Under the pieces are notes generated by a model. It was given only the letters and a program-made list of their open reading frames with translations. It ran no database searches and was not told where the DNA came from. From Clostridiales bacterium (GTDB lineage: Bacteria > Bacillota > Clostridia > Oscillospirales > CAG-272), in assembly GCA_016280525.1 (NCBI GenBank), contig JAEEGW010000053.1, positions 1 to 9,917 of the forward strand: 9,917 bases of DNA, written 5' to 3'. Positions 7,168 through 9,917 of this stretch are shown piece after piece (positions within the stretch are counted from its first letter, which is position 1; the number at the start of each line of letters is the position of its first letter). A program made the position numbers and the translations under genes.

Positions 7168-7328
7168 TAATCATATCTGTTACGGGTTACAGCTCGCTTT
7201 TGAATCGAGTATCGAGAAAGATCCCTCTCGCCAAAGCGACGGATATCACGTCCCGGATCACCGTCGGAAGCAAATCCGGGCGTCTTTCCAAAGACCGTTT
7301 TTTATCCGTATTTTTCTCTTTTTAAGCG

Positions 7329-8519
7329 TTATACGATTTGGAATATATAAAATTTCAGATAATCCGTTTCCGGGACGTTCCAGAGGATCGGGTGGTCCGG
7401 CGCCTGCTGACGCGCTTCTATCTGCCGCAGAGACACACCGGCGTCCTCCGCCGCGGCGTGGAGCATCTGACAGAAAATCGAGTCACGCATGAAGTGCGAG
7501 CAGGAGCAGGTGGCGAGGTAACCTCCGCGCGGCAGCAGCCGCATGGCTTTGAGATTTATCTCTTTATACCCTCTCATCGCGTCCTTTATCGTATCCCTCG
7601 ATTTCGTGAACGCCGGCGGGTCGAGGATGATAAAATCATATATTTTATTATTTTCTTTATAAAGCTTTGTCAGATAGTCGAATACGTCCGCGCAGACGAA
7701 GTTTACTATCAAGTTGTTTTGCTCCGCGTTTTTTCTTGCGTCGTCTATCGCTTTTTCCGAAATATCAACGGCGGTGACGCTTTCCGCGCCGCCCTTCGCG
7801 GCGTTTAACGCAAAGGCGCCCGTATGCGTAAAGCAGTCAAGCACGCGCTTGCCTTTTGCGATCTTTCCGACCGCGGCTCTGTTGTACTTCTGGTCTAAGA
7901 AAAATCCGGTCTTCTGTCCGTTTATGTAATCCACGTTATATAAAATGCCGTTTTCTTTTATCGTCACAAAGCCGTCGCCGCCGCCAAAACAGAAGCCGCA
8001 GTGCTTTTCCATGCCTTCAAGCGTACGTATGTCCGAATCGCTGCGCTCGTACAGCGCGGTTATCTCCGGCAGTTCAGAGAGCAGCGCGTCGTAAATTACG
8101 CTTTTTTTCTGCTCGATACCGAGGCTCAAAACCTCAGCCACTAAAACGTTTTCAAATCTGTCCACGGTAAGTCCGGGAAATCCGTCCGCTTCCCCGAATA
8201 TAAGGCGGCAGCATGAAAAATCTTCGCCCGGCATTATGGTACGCCTGTAATCGAGCGCATATTTTACGCGGCGCGCCCAAAAAGCATCGTCAAACTTGTC
8301 GTTTGCGTTTCTTGAAATGATCCTTATACGTATCTTTGAATTGTCGTTTATAAAGCCGGTGCCTAAATACTTGCCTTTTCTGCTTCTTATATCGACTATA
8401 TCGCCGTTTTTATACTCACCGGTGACGTTTATAACCTCGTCCGCATAGACCCAGGGATGGCCGCCGCACGCGCTTTTTTCGGCTTTTTCCGTAACCGTAA
8501 CGACCGGATAATCTCTCAT
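7329..8519 (-). CDS. rlmI: RlmI-like 23S rRNA (cytosine-C5) methyltransferase
   Basis: This is a class I SAM-dependent methyltransferase of the RlmI family (COG1092). In E. coli the enzyme makes m5C1962 in 23S rRNA and also has 396 residues. The N-terminal PUA domain spans ~4-75, with HPWVYADEV at 21-29. The family signature GQKTGFFLDQ is at 201-210. SAM motif I is VLDCFTHTGAF (226-236), and the acidic ribose ligand lies in VDIS (251-254). Motif IV is DPPAF (300-304). The CSCS motif at 338-341 includes Cys340, the likely catalytic nucleophile by comparison with the SCS of RlmI. The C-terminal block QQAPDHP (371-377) also matches. The ATG overlaps the TGA of the upstream DUF4317 gene (ATGA), which points to translational coupling; no strong separate ribosome binding site is seen. 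The position modified is inferred from the family, so a related rRNA target is possible. Confidence 0.9.
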   Translation of the reverse strand: MRDYPVVTVTEKAEKSACGGHPWVYADEVINVTGEYKNGDIVDIRSRKGKYLGTGFINDNSKIRIRIISRNANDKFDDAFWARRVKYALDYRRTIMPGEDFSCCRLIFGEADGFPGLTVDRFENVLVAEVLSLGIEQKKSVIYDALLSELPEITALYERSDSDIRTLEGMEKHCGFCFGGGDGFVTIKENGILYNVDYINGQKTGFFLDQKYNRAAVGKIAKGKRVLDCFTHTGAFALNAAKGGAESVTAVDISEKAIDDARKNAEQNNLIVNFVCADVFDYLTKLYKENNKIYDFIILDPPAFTKSRDTIKDAMRGYKEINLKAMRLLPRGGYLATCSCSHFMRDSIFCQMLHAAAEDAGVSLRQIEARQQAPDHPILWNVPETDYLKFYIFQIV

Positions 8520-9625
8520 TTTATCTTAATATCTATCCCGTTGCACTCCACGCCTTTTTCCACGCGGATAACTATGTATTTTACCCCGTCTATGACTTTG
8601 ACCTCTACGAGATCCGGTCTTTCCGGGTCTATTTTTATCGTCATGCTTTCGTTTTTGAATTCGATTTTTTTAAGGTCCATAAGGTTGCCGGGCGTAAGCT
8701 CCGTGCCTTTGCCGAAGCTGTTGTCATAATCTTCGGAGAATGCCGTTATGTGGTCTTCCGAAATATCGCAGCCGCGGAGCAGATCGCATATATCGCTCTT
8801 CGTTATAACGGGCGGCTCGTCCGCGAATTTGTCGTTTTTGTAAGTTTCTAAAACGTCGCTTATGTGGTCGCGCACGGTCTGCACGAGCTCAAAACTGCAC
8901 TCGTCCGCTACCGACCCGCGCAGTACGTCGCCGAAGGTCTGCTTCTGCTCCTTTGCCGGCATAGGCAGAGGCGAGGCGAACACGGCGTCCGTAAACGAAT
9001 TCTGCCCGGACGCGCTTTTTGAGTAGTACAGCGTGCCGTAGATGTTGGTGCATCTGTTATCGAATCTCGGATACATAAAACCGAACTCCGGCGGGCAGAT
9101 TATATGCTCCTTCGCTTTGGTGCGGAACAGCTTTGAATCAAGCTCGTAGCAAAGCCCGCTGTCCTTTTCCTTGACCGGACACACCGCGCAGACAACGAAG
9201 CGGAATATTTCGGCAGATTCTTTATTTTTTGACGGTATATCGTAGTTTTCGTGCAGCAGAAGCATAACGCACTTCTCGTCGCCCGGGATGGACGGCACGG
9301 CTTTTTCATAAAACTCGTGCAGCGCTCCGCTGTCGCCGGAAATGTTGTCGCGCAGGCAGGACAAAAGCTTCTGCTCAACTCCGTCCGACACCTGTTTTGT
9401 TGTAAAATCCACGTTTATGAGATTTTTGCCTATGCCGCCGGAGAGCACTTTTCTGAAAAGACTCAAATACCTGCCGCATTCATCCTCCGGGAAAATGGAT
9501 AAAGGCAGCTCGAACTCCGATATTATCTCGCGGCTTTCGTTTACGTAGCATCCTCTGATGCAGTCCGCGCCGGTGTTTTCCGTGGTCAGCCGGCGTCTTA
9601 TTTCACCAACTTCTTTTTTGTTCAT
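8516..9625 (-). CDS. DUF4317 family protein, function unknown
   Basis: The 369-residue protein matches the DUF4317 family as I know it from Clostridia. It has the N-terminal MNKKEVGEIRRRL, RGCYVN (24-29) followed by REIISEFELPL, and the central CPPEFGFMYPRFDNR (177-191) followed by TNIYGTLYYSK. No signal peptide, membrane segment or known catalytic motif is visible, so it is probably cytoplasmic. The C-terminal ~50 residues form an alternating pattern (TIKIDPERPDLVEVKVIDG, then YIVIRVEKG) that suggests a small beta domain. The start is supported by GGAAGG seven bases upstream. It is the middle gene of a leftward operon, 19 bases after the HIRAN gene, and its TGA overlaps the ATG of the rRNA methyltransferase gene. 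The family has no established function; the tight link to an rRNA-modifying enzyme is a hint only. Confidence 0.9.
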   Translation of the reverse strand: MNKKEVGEIRRRLTTENTGADCIRGCYVNESREIISEFELPLSIFPEDECGRYLSLFRKVLSGGIGKNLINVDFTTKQVSDGVEQKLLSCLRDNISGDSGALHEFYEKAVPSIPGDEKCVMLLLHENYDIPSKNKESAEIFRFVVCAVCPVKEKDSGLCYELDSKLFRTKAKEHIICPPEFGFMYPRFDNRCTNIYGTLYYSKSASGQNSFTDAVFASPLPMPAKEQKQTFGDVLRGSVADECSFELVQTVRDHISDVLETYKNDKFADEPPVITKSDICDLLRGCDISEDHITAFSEDYDNSFGKGTELTPGNLMDLKKIEFKNESMTIKIDPERPDLVEVKVIDGVKYIVIRVEKGVECNGIDIKIK

Positions 9626-9632
9626 TTATTTA

Positions 9633-9638
9633 CCTTCC
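9633..9638 (-). promoter_or_regulatory. Ribosome binding site for the DUF4317 gene
   Basis: On the minus strand GGAAGG lies seven bases before the ATG at 9625, in the short gap after the HIRAN gene. It is the clearest Shine-Dalgarno sequence in this operon. Confidence 0.75.
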
Positions 9639-9644
9639 GTAAAG

Positions 9645-9917
9645 TCAAATCGTATCAAACAGCGAAGTTTTCAAATGCTCTTCAAACTCCGCTTTCAGTT
9701 TTTGCATATTTTCTTTATCCGTCAGACAGAACACGTCTGCCATTATGCCGACCGTCGCGCTCTTTTTGTCTATGTCGGCTACGACCGCGACGCACTCCTG
9801 GCCTTTGTCCATATAAAACGCGGTCTCTTCGTTTTCGTTCTTTTCAAGATAACCGATCTTATTGTCGTATCTGTCGTAAACTGCGACGGCGAATTCGTCA
9901 TATTTGTTGCCGTATTC
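9645..9917 (-). CDS. HIRAN-domain protein, N-terminal part outside the window
   Basis: The minus-strand frame is open from the window edge to the TGA at 9645-9647, giving the last 90 residues of a protein. The start EYGNKYDEFAVAVYD, then NKIGYL and a MDKGQE segment, fits the core of a HIRAN domain: the NxYDxxAVxV motif, a GY(L/V) strand, then a helix ending in DKG. HIRAN domains are known as DNA 3'-end binding modules in HLTF/Rad5 helicases and also occur as small stand-alone bacterial proteins of unclear role. Little follows the domain here: a hydrophobic strand (ATVGIMADVF) and a charged helix (MQKLKAEFEEHLKTSLF). This suggests a small protein or a C-terminal HIRAN domain. It is the first visible gene of the operon with DUF4317 and the rRNA methyltransferase. 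Confidence 0.72.
   Translation of the reverse strand, partial: EYGNKYDEFAVAVYDRYDNKIGYLEKNENEETAFYMDKGQECVAVVADIDKKSATVGIMADVFCLTDKENMQKLKAEFEEHLKTSLFDTI

Noticed and set aside
7011..7325. Plus-strand frame of 104 codons across the sigma-gene start and the following gap
   Set aside because: It overlaps the start of the sigma gene, runs through the T-run and palindrome, and has a low-complexity Phe/Ser-rich product with no domain.
7338..7808. Plus-strand open frame of 156 codons opposite the rlmI-like gene
   Set aside because: It is the antisense of the conserved methyltransferase core and has no independent support.

Overview
The window looks like chromosomal DNA from an anaerobic, gut-type member of the Clostridia (Bacillota), possibly uncultured. 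The main pointers are a DUF4317 protein (a family I know mainly from this group), an ECF-type sigma factor with a long C-terminal extension, purine-rich ribosome binding sites and heavy use of ATA for isoleucine. I cannot name a genus from the sequence, and I see no phage, plasmid, insertion sequence, rRNA, tRNA or CRISPR.

Layout, left to right. Bases 2-2110 (+) hold the 3' part of a large, beta-rich protein of unknown function. Bases 2111-2419 are a 309-base gap filled almost entirely by an unusual array of nine short hairpins, joined by a 5-base linker (ATTCA in the left arm, TGAAT in the right arm). Bases 2420-5404 (+) encode a full-length GH2 beta-galactosidase with all catalytic and Mg-ligand residues recognisable. 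A strong, probably bidirectional terminator at 5414-5440 separates it from the convergent genes. Bases 5477-7060 (-) encode a 527-residue protein whose first ~165 residues are an ECF-like sigma factor; the remaining ~360 residues are not part of a normal sigma factor. A 268-base gap (7061-7328) carries a candidate sigma-gene promoter and a perfect 26-base palindrome. Bases 7329-9917 (-) are a tight operon read leftwards: HIRAN-domain protein (partial), DUF4317 protein, RlmI-like 23S rRNA cytosine methyltransferase.

How the parts may work together: the two plus-strand genes could be a carbohydrate-use pair, but only the galactosidase is identified and the array lies between them. The three-gene minus operon is coupled by a 19-base gap and an ATGA overlap. 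The sigma gene appears to be a separate transcription unit and may regulate itself. Its fused C-terminal region suggests a sigma factor controlled within one polypeptide rather than by a separate anti-sigma protein, since none is visible beside it.

The two items most worth attention are the covarying hairpin array at 2149-2372 and the sigma fusion protein.
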